Positions 1 to 11,266 are shown, numbered from the stretch's first letter. The stretch: DNA of 64,000 nt from Tulasnella sp. 424 (GCA_019633425.1 WSUB01000088.1:62001-126000); one strand, 5' to 3'. Numbers and translations are program-made. Notes: generated by a model not told the origin, from the letters alone.

Positions 1-1044
1 ATCGTGATGGACGATCCCTGGAAAGATGTGACCTCCGTTCTTCCCCCAGTTCTTCCCACTCTGGAGAGTCTTCATGTCATGTCCAAACATCGGCATGGGC
101 TGGATCAGCCAGCTCTCTGCATTCGGACGAAGTTCCCCAAACTCGAGTCCTTGCGAGTAGACCAAGTCCGCCTCGATTGGTCGACCGTCCAGCTCGAAAA
201 TGGACTTGACGCCCTCCTCCTGCGCGATCTCAGCCTCGACACCGAGAAGTGGTTCGCTTGTTTCGGGTTCATCCGGTCATGCACTCACTTGCAGCGGCTC
301 CAGTTCAGCGCCATTGTGCCGCGTAACGGTATCGCCGTTCCTTTGGAGCCACCTCCGGAGCAGGTGATATCCCTACCGTTCCTTCAAGACCTTCAGATTA
401 GTACCAACGCGTCAGAAATCACGATGCGCTACCTTCTGCAAACTCTCCACGCACCAGAGCTCCGCACCCTCTCGATCACTCAGGTCCACCTTCTAACACT
501 CGCCATTGTGTCTTCAAGATGGGATTTCGATGGCATGCGTTTACGGTTTCCGCGGCTGGAACGCTTAATTCTCCGGAGGATATCCGGAAGTGAAGCGGTC
601 CTCCGAAGCTTTCTTAAAGACCTCCCAGCCCTCACCCACCTTGCTGTCCTGCAGGATGAATACACCACCCCGTCCACCCTCCCTCTCAGCGACGATAGGG
701 GGAATCTCCTTTGTCCGAATTTGACTACCCTTGTCACTAGGGACGTACCTCCTCGAGTTCTTCAATCGGCTTTGGAACCGTATGCATTGGCAAGCGCACG
801 GGTGAGACTGTGGACCCACGTTGATGACATTGCCCTCTCAGGGCTGTCAGGAGAGACTGCGTTCGAAGAGCTCGAACAAAACGTCAACTGGCTTAAACGC
901 GCAGTCAACCTCAAGACCACTGGCAGCGCGTCAACAGCTTTATATCGGTCTTGGGAGGCAGTTCGTAGACGTATGTGGATGCAGCACCAGGAAGTGGGCG
1001 CTGACGCGACGGAGGTTGACGGATGGGACCGCTTCTTTAGTTAG
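1..1044 (+). CDS. F-box/LRR-like protein, 3' part (5' end outside window)
   Basis: An open frame runs from the window edge to a TAG at 1042-1044, about 346 residues. It shows irregular leucine-rich periodicity (for example FPKLESLRVDQVRLDW and LEDL-type turns around residues 45-75 and 185-215), typical of the LRR-like C-terminal half of Agaricomycete F-box proteins. No F-box is visible, so the N-terminal exon is probably upstream of the window. The C-terminal layout (an RVRLW strand, then an acidic stretch, then a segment ending in WLKRAV) resembles the end of the F-box copy near 61.5-62.7 kb. The likely role is a substrate adaptor of an SCF ubiquitin ligase; the substrate is unknown. The family call is by overall look, since no single diagnostic motif is present. 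Confidence 0.6.
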   Translation: MVMDDPWKDVTSVLPPVLPTLESLHVMSKHRHGLDQPALCIRTKFPKLESLRVDQVRLDWSTVQLENGLDALLLRDLSLDTEKWFACFGFIRSCTHLQRLQFSAIVPRNGIAVPLEPPPEQVISLPFLQDLQISTNASEITMRYLLQTLHAPELRTLSITQVHLLTLAIVSSRWDFDGMRLRFPRLERLILRRISGSEAVLRSFLKDLPALTHLAVLQDEYTTPSTLPLSDDRGNLLCPNLTTLVTRDVPPRVLQSALEPYALASARVRLWTHVDDIALSGLSGETAFEELEQNVNWLKRAVNLKTTGSASTALYRSWEAVRRRMWMQHQEVGADATEVDGWDRFFS

Positions 1045-2631
1045 TGGAGATGCTCACACGAAGCTGGGGTTGTTTGACCGCTGTGTATGACAGAAAGGTA
1101 ACAGCGACGTGTAGAAGAAACACATATGTAAAATTGAGTAGTTTGGCTAGAATTGATTCTCAAAGTTGGGGCGTCCGAACGCGACCATTAGATTCAATCT
1201 TCTAGAATCATTCGAATGCGCGACCCGTCTGGACGAAAGGGTCCTGGATACGATCCAGAAGAGCTGAATCAGAGTTTCAGAGTTGTTGAACACCATAGCT
1301 GCTAGTGGATAGCATGCTCCGCTCGACCGAGCGGCCGAGACCTTGCTTGATTGGCCCGAGAGGAGCTGAAGTTCACAAGTCCCTCACCTTTTTCCTTTTC
1401 AGTCGCTATGTAATCGAAAGCACATAGACGGTTCATGTATTTGTGCCAATAGGTCTGCACGAATACGTCGTTAAAGTGAAGACATGCAGAGTCCGCTTTC
1501 GCGACAATCCTCGTTCTCTCCAGACCGTGTGGCTGGTCTCTAGAACGAGCGCGCCCCAATGAATAGTAGCGACGAGTGTGTAGCCCATAAAGCACTGATC
1601 AAAGGGTGCATAAAAACATGCGATGCTAATACAAGAAAGAAATCAAATGCGTGAAGGATAAAGCATCTGTAGACAGAGCATGAGGTTAGACACGGGTGGA
1701 CCAGCTAATGAAGAAAGAAACAAGACGACGTACGATACGACAAGATGAACCGAAAGCGTTGGTGGTCATGTTCGGTTTGAACTTTGCCCGTACGATGCCA
1801 GAGTTTCCGTGTGTCCGGGTGATCTTGCTGTAGGGCCAGATATATAGAAGTCAGTCTACAGCTCCATTGGCGGTGTCCCGTCCAAAGACTAACCCCCAGA
1901 TCACTCGGTGCTTAGTGCCACGCTTCTCCGTTTTTGCTTTGTACACGTAGGCTACCTTCTATATATCCAGAGTGCTGTCAGTGACGAGTGGATTTTGCCA
2001 TGTTCAAGTACTAACCTTCCCCACGTAAAAGTCTGCATCCCTCTGGGAGGTCGCGCCCTCAATCTGAAGGAGAGTGATATGAGGGTAGGTGTTGCGGTGA
2101 CCACGCTTGTGTGATAGTATGCGGCCCTTAGCGTACAATCTAGATAGCGAGGAAAGCTGTATCAGGACCGGTCCGTATTAAAATCGCGAAGGAGAGGTGG
2201 CGGGCTAGAAATCAAAAGGTTGAAGCCGTCGACAACTCCCGCGATTCCCGCCCGCACCCTCTTAAAGAAAGCCGACGAACCGAGTGGATCCCATTTCTTG
2301 AAGGTTGAGGTTGTCGAGGAGAGGTTGTTTTGTTCTGGCCCCTGATTGGGAGGATTCGATGATCTCGTTGCGCGTGTGAAGCTGACACACCAACGGACCG
2401 CTCGGGCCTCGCGGCTCTCCGCGGCGAATTCCAGACCCCTGAGACACCCATATACACCCCATCCCAGCCACTGCCCAACGACACCGCCGTGTTTGAAATC
2501 GAGAGGAATTTGAAAGCTGTGATAGGCTGACTTCCTTGCGTCACTGTGAGTGCATCCATTTTGCCTCTGACTTGGGTCTGATAGGGTAGATTGGACCAGC
2601 GACAGACCCTATTAACCTTTGATTACCTCAA
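1045..2631. other. Intergenic region, no supported gene
   Basis: Several frames of 60-115 codons exist on both strands, but none has a recognisable domain, supported splice structure or start context. The stretch 2212-2631 directly precedes the first BTB gene and probably holds its promoter and 5' leader. I see no RNA gene or mobile element here. Confidence 0.5.
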
Positions 2632-3604
2632 ATGGCCGACCTTAGCATTTTCTTGCAGGGGTTTGCAGTTTCCCCGCCGTTTGATCCTGATTCACCCGGG
2701 GACTGCTATCTCGAGTCTTTGGACGGCACACGGTTCAAGGTACTCCGACATGTTCTCGTCTATTCATCCTCCTACTTCGAAACCCTCCTGAGCGACCTAT
2801 CACCCTCAAATTCTCCGAATCTTCCTATATTCAAAATAGACGAGGAAACTCGCATTCTTCATGCCTTACTCGTTGTCCTTTATCCTGTCCATACAGCTGA
2901 CTTCCTCAACGCACCACTTCTCCTCGAATTAGCCGATAGGCAGGAGAAGTATCGCATCCCAGAAACCGCATTGATGCTCGGGGTTGCAAAGGTGCTCGGC
3001 GTCAACACTAGGGATCCCGCGTCAGTGGAGCATCCGATGGACCTTTACGCGATGGCCTGGAGGTTCGCATTTCGTAGAGAGTCGCAATACTTCTCGCGCT
3101 ATACACATTTCGCGGACATGATGGATGAGAAGACTGTTGAGAGACTAGTCACGAGCTCGAGAAAGCTCAAAGCATATATTGCGCTAGTCGAAATGCGTCA
3201 ACAGCGGGAATTGGCCCTGGACGACATTGTCGAAGCACTGGAACCCCGAAAATACGTTTGCGCGTCACACTCGGCACCTGACAAGATGTTCTTTATGGTG
3301 GTTTCCATGATGAAAACCGCGGCACGCAATGCTCTCTTACATCCCTTCCCCGCTTGCGACGACGCCATATCCTTTCTTGGGCTCCAAGGCCAGGGGGAAG
3401 AGAGGACCGTTACTTGGTGCTCGTCTTGCTACAGGGGAGCAGATAGAGAGATGTTGGCAAAACATCTTCGGGAGGCCATTGGAAGGTATCCTCAAACAAC
3501 ATTGACGTACGTTTAGTATAAGTGGCTCTAGTAATTGTTACCAAGACTGACTTCGTTCATTATCACTCAGGGTTCCGGAGAAAGACGCTTGGAAGCAGTG
3601 GTAG
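2632..3604 (+). CDS. BTB/POZ domain protein (paralogue 1), two exons
   Basis: Exon 1 is 2632-3506 and exon 2 is 3571-3604. The intron has donor GTACGT and acceptor CACTCAG, and the spliced protein is 302 residues ending VPEKDAWKQW. The BTB core begins at about residue 20 with SPGDCYLESLDGTRFKVLRH, followed by helices with SSYFETLLSDL. The middle is an alpha-helical BACK-like region. Near the C terminus are a C-x2-H (CASH) and a C-x2-C (CSSC) shared by all seven paralogues here. BTB proteins commonly dimerise and bridge CUL3 to substrates; no MATH, kelch or zinc-finger partner is visible. Without splicing the frame would stop at 3516 and lose the conserved tail. It is the most divergent of the plus-strand cluster copies. 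Confidence 0.85.
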
Positions 3605-3740
3605 AGGGCTACCGGTTTTCCTCTCACCCACAACCTCATCAGCCCCAAGTACATATAGTATCTCATACTACAAATTATAGTGAGGCACTCTGTCTTATAG
3701 GATAAGCTAGAACCGATGTAGACACTTCAATGTCGACCGC

Positions 3741-3781
3741 TGACAAAAGCAAACCGTGGGATGTTGCTCCGGCCGCCGTCC
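3741..3781 (+). promoter_or_regulatory. Conserved upstream element of BTB paralogue 2
   Basis: The core is a TGACAAAAGCAAACCGTGGG-like string followed by a CCGG-rich segment, about 225-265 bp before the ATG at 4006. Closely similar strings lie upstream of paralogues 3, 4 and 5. A cis-regulatory or transcription-start role is inferred from conservation alone. Confidence 0.4.
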
Positions 3782-4005
3782 TGCCAGTGAGCCTCTCTTA
3801 TATACTTCGCTATTGCTAGGACGATCCAATTCTACCAATACTTTTATACATCCGATTACACTCACAGTCTTATCGTCAAAACGTAGTTCCCGTATATTTC
3901 GCCTGTATGTCGAAACCTGGAATTTACGCTCTCACGGCGTCGGCTTACACTTGCCCTGCTACATGTAGCCACTCTTTCAAGACGGAGACCATACTGCTAA
4001 AGGAG

Positions 4006-4968
4006 ATGATGATGGAGGTTTCTGGTGATAGAATGTCTCCTCCATTCGACGCCGCCTCTCCAGGAGACTGCTTCCTCCAGTCAACGGACGGGACCCGGTT
4101 CAAAGTCCTCCGTCACATCCTCGTCGATGCTTCTCCATACTTCGCGAACCTGCTCAAGGAAATGCCTCCATCAACACCATCCAAGCTTCCCACGTTCTTT
4201 ATTGACGAGGACGCTCAAATGTTACATGCAGTCCTCGCAGTCCTATACCCCGTCCACTGCCCCGAATTATTGGAGGCTTCCCTACTCCTGAAGCTTGCGG
4301 AGAGAGAGGAGAAGTATGGCATCCCAGAGTCCATAATTATTATGCCACTCTCCACAGCTGTTCGCATTCTCCGTTTGCGCCGGACGACTTCTGTCGAGGG
4401 GGCAATCGACCTCTTCTCGCTCACATGGAGGTTCGGACATGCGAAGGCGTGTCAGTTCATCTCCCGACATACCCATTCAGTGGACTTGACGGATAAAAAT
4501 ACCGTTGAGAAACTAGTTCAGTCGTCAAAAGGCATTGAATCGTACATTGCTTTGACGGACCTTCGCCGTCAACGAGAGCTCGCCTTGGATGACGTTATCG
4601 AAGCACTGGAACCCAGGAAACATCTCTGTCCGTCTCATTCGTCATCTGACAAGATGTTCTTTACATTTACATCCATGATGAAGACGGCAGCTCGCAACGC
4701 CCTGCTCGGTCCCTTCCCAACGTGCCTTGATGCCCTGTCATTCCTCGGTATCCAAGGCACGGACGGGGTACGGACTGTTACTTGGTGCTCGGCATGCTAC
4801 GCGGGGGCTGATAGGGCAAGGTTGACCAAGCAACTGCAGGAAGCAATCGCAAGATACCCGCAAGTGATATCAATGTGAGTCTCATCGCTGTCCTTCTCGA
4901 TGTCCCGATACTTATTCGTAAATACGTGCAGACTTCCGGAAGATATCTGGCCCGCTTCGCAATGGTAG
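4006..4968 (+). CDS. BTB/POZ domain protein (paralogue 2), two exons
   Basis: Exon 1 is 4006-4874 and exon 2 is 4932-4968, giving 301 residues ending LPEDIWPASQW. The frame is open upstream to 3907, but the three consecutive ATGs at 4006-4014 just before the conserved SPPFDAASPGD start fit the other family members, so I place the start at 4006. The BTB core (GDCFLQSTDGTRFKVLRHIL) spans roughly residues 15-115. It is followed by helices with VEGAIDLFSLTWRF, the CPSHSSSDKMFF segment and the WCSACY motif. The intron uses donor GTGAGT and acceptor TGCAG. It is most similar to paralogue 3. The likely role is a CUL3-type adaptor, by family knowledge. Confidence 0.87.
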
Positions 4969-5104
4969 TGGTCTAATATATAGATAGGATGAGGCGGCAT
5001 CTGTCAGTAGCTTACTTTGTGTGCACTAAACCCGGGACGAAGGCTGCTTTACTCTCGATACACCAAGGTGCAGGCCCGTCAACAGATATCTGTCCATCCT
5101 TGAA

Positions 5105-5400
5105 TTACCCCCGAGCAATATCCTCAGCAGCATCGACGTGCGTTCAGTGACCCTAGTAACTCTCTTAACAAAATTTGGCTCCATTTCTCGTTACTCAAGG
5201 TTCTGGAACGACGTTTGGAAGCAGTAGTAAATGGCAAGTTTTAGCCACTGGTTTTCCTCCCCCGGACTATACCGCGAAGTCTCTAGCATGATGTTTCAGG
5301 TTACAAACTATAATGAAATGCTCAGTCTAAGGATACTTGGTACAGGAAAAGCGAGGAAGGCCGGAAAGAGCTGACAAAGCATAACCGTGGGCTTTTCTGC
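5105..5400 (+). pseudogene. Relic of a BTB gene 3' end
   Basis: Downstream of paralogue 2 the sequence again matches the end of paralogue 1: a GCAATATCCTCAGCAGCAT stretch (from the RYPQTTLT-coding part), a GTGCGT donor-like site, and a TTCTGGAACGACGTTTGGAA terminal-exon match. About 150 bp of the same 3' flank (around GTTACAAACTATAATG) follows. Only the last codons, intron and terminal exon remain, so it is a decayed fragment, probably left by unequal exchange between tandem BTB genes. Confidence 0.6.
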
Positions 5401-5412
5401 GTCAGCCGCCCC
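5372..5412 (+). promoter_or_regulatory. Conserved upstream element of BTB paralogue 3
   Basis: TGACAAAGCATAACCGTGGG followed by a C/G-rich segment, about 195-235 bp before the ATG at 5606. It matches the elements before paralogues 2, 4 and 5. Confidence 0.4.
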
Positions 5413-5605
5413 AAATTTCTTTCCTGTTGTTGTTTCTACTAATCGTTAGGACGATCCGGTTATACCAACCCCTTTTTCCTTCAAACACTCACCAAAGCGT
5501 ATCTACCGTACCGTTGGCTTGTACGTCAAAGTTTGGAATTTGCCCCTTCAATTGGGCGCTTACTCTCCCCCTACAGACCCTAGCAACTCTTTCAAGACCA
5601 AACCG

Positions 5606-6586
5606 ATGTGGGAAACGACGCAGAAAACTTCCAATTTTACGGTGCCTCCTCCATTTGACGACGCCTCTGCCGGAGACAGTTACCTCCAATCAACAGACGG
5701 AATCCGGTTCAAGGTTCTACGCCACATCCTCATCCATAATTCCCCACACTTCGCGGACCTGCTCAAGGAAGCGGCCCCAACGACTCACTCCCAGCTTCCG
5801 ATATTCTTTATTGACGAGGACGCTGAAACGTTGTATGCTGTCCTCGCATTCATATACCCCGTCCACATTCCCGCCTTGTTGGAGGCTCCGCTCCTCCTGA
5901 AGCTCGCGGAGAGAGAAGAGAAATATGGCATCCCGGAGTCATGCTTTATGCTTCCAGTCTTCACAGCTGCTCTGAATCTCCTTCTGCGCCGCACTTCTCC
6001 AGTGGAGGGAGCAATCGACCTCTTCTCGCTCACATGGAGGTTCGGAAACGTGAACGCGTGTCGGTTCCTCTCCCGACATACCCACTCAATGGACTTGACG
6101 GATAAAACGGCCGTTGAGAAATTAGTCCGGTCTTCGAGAAGCGTCGAATCGTACATTGCCTTGACGGACCTGCGCCGTCAACGCGAGCTCGCCTTGGACG
6201 ATATCGTCGAAGCTTTGGAACCAAGAAAACATGTCTGCCCGTTTCATTCATCGTCAGACAAGATGTTCTTTGCTCTTATCTCCCTGATGAAGACAGCTGC
6301 CCGCAACGCCCTACTCGATCCCTTCCCCACTTGCCGTGAAGCTTTCTCGTTCCTTGGCCTCCGGGGCACGGGCGGGATGGACGTTGTTAATTGGTGTTCA
6401 TCGTGCTACGCGGGAGCTGATACCGCAATTCTGACCAAGCAACTGCAGGAGGCAATCGACAGGTACCCGCAGGTGATATCAATGTACGTCTTTCTTGACC
6501 CACTGGAAGTCTTTCCTTCTCGACGAACTAATCTTTTTCGGACCACGTGCAGCCTTCCTGAAAATGACTGGCCCACACCACAATAG
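5606..6586 (+). CDS. BTB/POZ domain protein (paralogue 3), two exons
   Basis: Exon 1 is 5606-6483 and exon 2 is 6553-6586, giving 303 residues ending LPENDWPTPQ. The intron (donor GTACGT, acceptor GTGCAG) happens to be readable without a stop, so an unspliced frame would add about 23 spurious residues; family comparison shows it should be removed. The start at 5606 precedes VPPPFDDASAGD. BTB core, BACK-like helices (VEGAIDLFSLTWRF), the C-x2-H segment (CPFHSSSD) and WCSSCY are all present. It differs from its siblings in the SAGDSY turn, where others have SPGDCY. Confidence 0.86.
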   Translation: MWETTQKTSNFTVPPPFDDASAGDSYLQSTDGIRFKVLRHILIHNSPHFADLLKEAAPTTHSQLPIFFIDEDAETLYAVLAFIYPVHIPALLEAPLLLKLAEREEKYGIPESCFMLPVFTAALNLLLRRTSPVEGAIDLFSLTWRFGNVNACRFLSRHTHSMDLTDKTAVEKLVRSSRSVESYIALTDLRRQRELALDDIVEALEPRKHVCPFHSSSDKMFFALISLMKTAARNALLDPFPTCREAFSFLGLRGTGGMDVVNWCSSCYAGADTAILTKQLQEAIDRYPQVISMYVFLDPLEVFPSRRTNLFRTTCSLPENDWPTPQ

Positions 6587-6824
6587 TAAGCTCTTAAGGA
6601 TTTGGATGAGATGATGCGGTATTTGTCGGTAACCTGACAAAAATTCCGGACGAGAACTGTATTTAACGACAAAATGGCCTGAAAATATGTCTTAGAACAA
6701 AATATAAAACCATTGTGATGTTCAAACAATCCTCTGTGCCAGCATTCAAACCACAGGAGTAAGGTTGTACCCTTCGATATCCTTCAGCGGGGAACGCTTC
6801 CGAATCCAGCGACCAAGCTTAAGT

Positions 6825-6901
6825 CTGGCATGAACAAAAGTCGATAGATGACACAGCAAAACCGTGGGTCTTTCCCGGCCACCGTCCGAAGTTTATGTCA
6901 G
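6825..6901. repeat. 77-bp direct repeat, copy before the gap
   Basis: 6825-6901 is identical base for base to 7002-7078 on the other side of the N run. It contains a second copy of the BTB upstream element (6849-6888). Confidence 0.95.
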
Positions 6902-7001
6902 NNNNNNNNNNNNNNNNNNNNNNNNNNNNNNNNNNNNNNNNNNNNNNNNNNNNNNNNNNNNNNNNNNNNNNNNNNNNNNNNNNNNNNNNNNNNNNNNNNN
7001 N
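6902..7001. other. Assembly gap (100 N)
   Basis: Exactly 100 N, the usual placeholder for a gap of unknown length. Both contig ends carry the same 77 bp, so the true gap may be negative (an unmerged overlap) or may hide a longer tandem repeat. Confidence 0.95.
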
Positions 7002-7078
7002 CTGGCATGAACAAAAGTCGATAGATGACACAGCAAAACCGTGGGTCTTTCCCGGCCACCGTCCGAAGTTTATGTCAG
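7002..7078. repeat. 77-bp direct repeat, copy after the gap
   Basis: Identical to 6825-6901. The corresponding region before paralogue 5 (from about 13146) has this sequence only once. Confidence 0.95.
7026..7065 (+). promoter_or_regulatory. Conserved upstream element of BTB paralogue 4
   Basis: TGACACAGCAAAACCGTGGG followed by TCTTTCCCGGCC, about 205-245 bp before the ATG at 7270. It lies within the sequence duplicated around the gap. Confidence 0.4.
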
Positions 7079-7269
7079 CATACACCTATTTCACGTTTCC
7101 CCAAACTGCGGAGACAATCCGTTCCACCAAAGACGTTTCAAAGTTGGCTCCCTTACGGAGCTATCTCATACTGAATATCCTGCCGTACACTTGTATGTTC
7201 AAACCTTTGACAATTATTACTCTCCAAACTGCACGAACTAATAGCCCTTCGCAGACGCAGACCATCCCA

Positions 7270-8252
7270 ATGGCAGAGCTGATGGAGGGTACATTCGGCT
7301 ACGTGGTTTCCCCTCCATTTGATTCCGCCTCTCCGGGAGATTGTTACTTCGAATCGACAGACGGCACCCAGTTCAAGGTCCTCCGCCACATTCTAGTGGA
7401 TACTTCTCCGTACTTCGCAGACCTGCTAAAGGAGATGCCACCATCAACTTCTTCCGAGCTCCCCACCTTTCATTTTGACGACGACGCTCAAACAATACAT
7501 GCTCTACTCGTATTTCTATATCCCGTTCATGTTCCCGGCCCCTTGAACGCCACACTCTTCCTCAAGCTCGTGGAAGTAGAGGAGAAATACCGCATCCCAG
7601 AGACGAGAGTTGCATATGCGCTCTCCATGGTTATCGAAATTCTTCTCTCGCGTGAAACAGGACATGTGGAAAGAGCCATTGACCTCTTTTCGCTCTCGTG
7701 GAGATTCGAAGCAAGGACGGCGTGCCAGTTCATCTCCCGACATACTCACTCAGCGGACTTGACAGATAAAACCATTGTTACAAAAATAGTCCAACGCTCG
7801 AAAACCATTGAACCTTACATTGCTTTGACGGACTTGCGCCGTCAGCGCGAGCTCGCCCTAGACGACGTTATCGAAGCACTGGAGCCGAGGAAACATCTCT
7901 GTCCGTCTCATTCGTCATCTGACAAGATGTTCTTCACATTTATTTCCATGATGAAGACGGCAGCTCGCAACGCCCTGCTCGCCCCCTACCCGACGTGCCT
8001 TGATGCACTTTCATTCCTCGGCATCCAAGGTACGGACGGGATCCGGACCGTTACTTGGTGTTCGTTGTGCTACGCGGGAGCCGATAGAGCGAAACTGACG
8101 AAACAACTGCAAGAGGCTATCGCAAGATACCCGCAGGTGGTATCAATGTGAGTCTCACCCCCCAACTTGGAGGCCTTCATTTTGGTCGCGCTAATTCTTT
8201 TGGCATGGAAATACTCAGCGTACCCGATCAAGATGCCTGGCGTATAGACTAA
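7270..8252 (+). CDS. BTB/POZ domain protein (paralogue 4), two exons
   Basis: Exon 1 is 7270-8147 and exon 2 is 8219-8252, giving 303 residues ending VPDQDAWRID. The ATG at 7270 gives MAELMEGTFGYVVSPPFD, the same start as paralogue 5; the longer frame upstream runs into the N gap and is not real. BTB core, VERAIDLFSLSWRF helices, CPSHSSSDKMFF and WCSLCY are present; the CSLC replaces the usual CSSC but keeps both cysteines. It is about 97% identical in protein to paralogue 5, 6,144 bp downstream, as part of a block duplication. It is convergent with transferase gene A, with about 310 bp between the two 3' ends. Confidence 0.88.
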
Positions 8253-8310
8253 CAGTACGATTACGATTATGATGAGACGCGACGGTAGTTATAATCGGTG
8301 GCTTGCACGG

Positions 8311-8400
8311 CACTGGCTGAGATCCGGAACGGAGGTTGTTTCTACCACAATACTTACTACCAGAACAAAGTAAATAAAAACCATAGTACAGGCCCAGAAT
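8311..8400. repeat. Dispersed ~90-bp repeat, copy 1
   Basis: A block containing GGAGGTTGTTTCTACCACAA and a following A-rich tract lies between the convergent 3' ends of BTB paralogue 4 and transferase A. Similar copies are at 13005-13110, 14412-14520 and 18296-18405. It may hold shared 3' untranslated sequence. Confidence 0.6.
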
Positions 8401-8562
8401 ACACCGCAAAAACGTGTTAAGAAACAAACTCTCATGCCGGAATTCAAAGTGGATGAGAAGGGAATGATGATAATTACGAACACGCGTACGATGCCCCAAG
8501 GTAAGAAGAGAGCAATACGTCCAGAAATAAGCGGGCGAGAAAGAGAAAGCGCTTTGAACAAA

Positions 8563-11266
8563 CTATCGGTCTTCGTAGATGATCAAATATTGGGGTCGGA
8601 TAGCGTCGTCGTCGTAGACAATTGTCTCGTCGTGCTTGAGGGCATCGCCAGGCAGACCACACACCTTGACAAAGACCGGTCAGTACAAAGTAAACTTTCT
8701 GGACTGAATCCGTTGTCATACCGAGTTGTATCCAGGAGGAGGTGCCGTCCGCCCGTTATCCGCCACGCCCGTGAAGTAAGACCTCCCAACAGCAACCTTG
8801 TTGAGTAGCATCGCCTTATAGGCTGACTGAGTGTGATTGTGCACGTAACCCGCTGCCTTGGACGAAGTCGATGAAGTGTATATGCCAACACCAAACCTAT
8901 TTTGATGCGTTGTCCGGCCGTCTGAGTTTCCGTGCGCCGCTCCCCAAGCCAAGGTGGTCACTTACATCCCGCTCGCTCTCGCCTTCGATACTGAGTAACT
9001 CGTTCTCATAATCGCGCACAACGCGCATCCTTCGATCCAGCACAATTCAGTGTTCACGCCGCTGTCCCCGATGGTACATTTGCGAGAAGTACCATGGAAG
9101 AGGGGTTGTTCGTTCCCAACTTTGGTCCTGTGTAGAGACGATGATAAGTCCCAGTCTCAGCGTCGACGCAGAGGAATAACAAAAAGGTGTTCCTAGTCCC
9201 GACGAGCTCATAGCTACGCACCGATATCGGACGTAGCGATCCCAGACATCCGCCGTCAAGACAGCTTTGTAAATATGTCTGATTAGAGGCCGTTTCTTAT
9301 CGACATGTCGCCAGGACGTGGTAAACTGATATTCGGCAGCGTTGTATTCAGGACTGTTAACAGTGAGTTTTTCAAGTCGTTCGACCTTCGAAGCAGGTTT
9401 GGGCACTGGAAAGGAGGCGAGAGTGCCGTTTAGTGAAGTTTTCCGGAAATCAAGTCGAAGGCTATGACGTACGTTTGCCCTCGATATCAGAAACGGTGGG
9501 ATGCCAATTAACAGGTAATGACCAGTCGCTCGTTTGATCCATGTACTCTATGTAGAAATGAGTGGGGTCAACCCAGCTCAGGGCAACGCTCTGAGAAAAC
9601 CGAAAGACCTCGTCAGCGGTTACCTCGACCGAACACGCCCCCCGGTATCCCTCACCTTCGCGCTCCCTTGGCACATTGCTTTCCGCACGTTCGGCTTCAA
9701 GCGATGGCTCCTCACAGTCCCATCATCCTCAATGATAACCCAACTCCCTCCCCAACCGAAACTAGCACATCGAATAGACACTTGTTTCATGCTTTCCTTG
9801 TACGTTCGTATAATCTGGTCTCGTCGACTTGCATAGATGCGTTGTGGAGTGTCGACGATGTAATAACCTGCGGCCATATTTCGTGTTCGATTTAGATTAT
9901 GGGTTTGATTGTGGGAAGAGTCGATCAATTACTGACCCTCTGGACCAAATGCGACCCAGTTAATCGGTTCGTCGCTTTTCCAGATCTTCCATACTTCAGG
10001 GTACGCCATTTCCGTGGCCGTCGAAATGAGGTACGACGTGCCCTTTTTCCAAAAAAAGGCCCCACCTTCACCCACGCTGACGGCGGATATTGAGCCTGGC
10101 TCTCTAAGGCGCTGGGATAATGCTTCTGGGAAACCTTTCCATGCGGTTCGACCTTGGTTTGTTATGCAGTATGCCTCACGTTCGGGACCGAAGACGAAGG
10201 TAATTTTCGGAACCCCGGCGAGGTCTTCATTTGGAGTATTTGAGGTAGGGATGGTGAGATAAGGTGACTTTAATTAGTAAATCAGTGCTGTCTAGGGTGT
10301 GTCACAGGCTTGCCTGTCCTGGTGTCGGATCGTTCGTCCAGTTGAATATCTGCATACGTGTGTGGATGAATGTGAGAGTTCTACGAGGAAGCGATGGAGG
10401 AAACACACGTACTCAGTCGCTCAATGTCGCGCACTTGATGCCACTCGGCAGGTATACACCAGTCGGTCGAGCCGTCCGTATACTCGATGAAGTAATAATT
10501 CGATGAGACGGGGCTCAGCTCGACTTTCTACAACCCATCCACCAAAAATCGTCGATAAATGGATGAGCGCGAGGGAGGAAACAACAAGAGAAGCCGTTCT
10601 CCATCGCTCACCCGAACCCCCTTTTTCGACAACGCCGACGACACCTTCGCCGGTAAACCCCTGCTCCTTATCACTCCATCGTCTTCCACAACGACCCACA
10701 CCCCTTCCGGACCGAAGCTCGCGCACCGCATGGGCACAGGGCTCTTAATTCCATTCCGATCGTAGGTTCGAGACATGGCCGGGTCGGAAGCGATGAGTTT
10801 GTTGGTCGTGTCGATGACGAACGCGCCGTCAGGACCGAACGCTACCCAGTTGATGGCCTCATCGGAATCGTAGATGGCTTTTACGCGTGGGTAGTTGATC
10901 GCCGTTGCTGCAGAGACTGTAACACGTGAACGTTGGGTTCGGGCGCGAAAGAGGTACGAACCGATCAGTTTCCTTCTCGAGCCCATTTATCGTACTCGCA
11001 CCGCAATATGATCCCCCTGAATCCGCTTTTGGCATCTCCCTCCAGAAGTAAGCCCCGCCTTCTCCGAACGATATCGTGCGGAGTAGAGGTTCGTTTTTTA
11101 AAGTCGGGACAAGAGCGTTAGGCATTCCTTTCCTATCGAATCGGTGGTTTCTTTGATTGGCCTCCCCGCAGCCAGCGAACGGGACCAACTTGGGCGCTCA
11201 CCAATAGTTTTCCGACCCATGAGAAATGTAAAAAGATCCGTGAGTTTTGCCGAATGCGAAAAGCAT
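8563..11266 (-). CDS. PARP-like ADP-ribosyltransferase with propeller-like repeats (copy A), 12 exons
   Basis: On the minus strand the ATG is at 11266 and the stop at 8565-8563, about 630 residues. Exon 1 is 11266-11202, exon 2 is 11132-11002, exon 3 starts at 10916 and exon 12 is 8664-8563. Residues about 1-167 hold four repeats with FG-x-GG turns (SFGEGGAYFW, VAFGPDGAFV, CASFGPEGVWVV). A WW-like exon (YYFIEYTDGSTDW) follows, then a second array of four (FGPEREAYC, SVGEGGAFFW, VAFGPEG, CASFGWGGSWVI) and a second WW-like exon. The last 200 residues are a PARP-type catalytic domain: IYKAVLTADVWDRYVRYR, FHGTSR (His codon 9096-9094), GIYTSSTSSKA (Tyr) and DETIVYDDDAIRPQYLIIYE (Glu), so the H-Y-E triad is complete. 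One intron uses a GC donor at 10313-10312. The likely activity is NAD-dependent ADP-ribosylation; the target is unknown. Confidence 0.82.

Larger units (their letters stand above)
6587..7269. other. Intergenic region with assembly gap
   Basis: This is non-coding sequence between paralogues 3 and 4. It holds the 100-N gap, its duplicated flanks and the upstream element of paralogue 4. The frames that run through the gap are artefacts of the N run. Confidence 0.7.
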
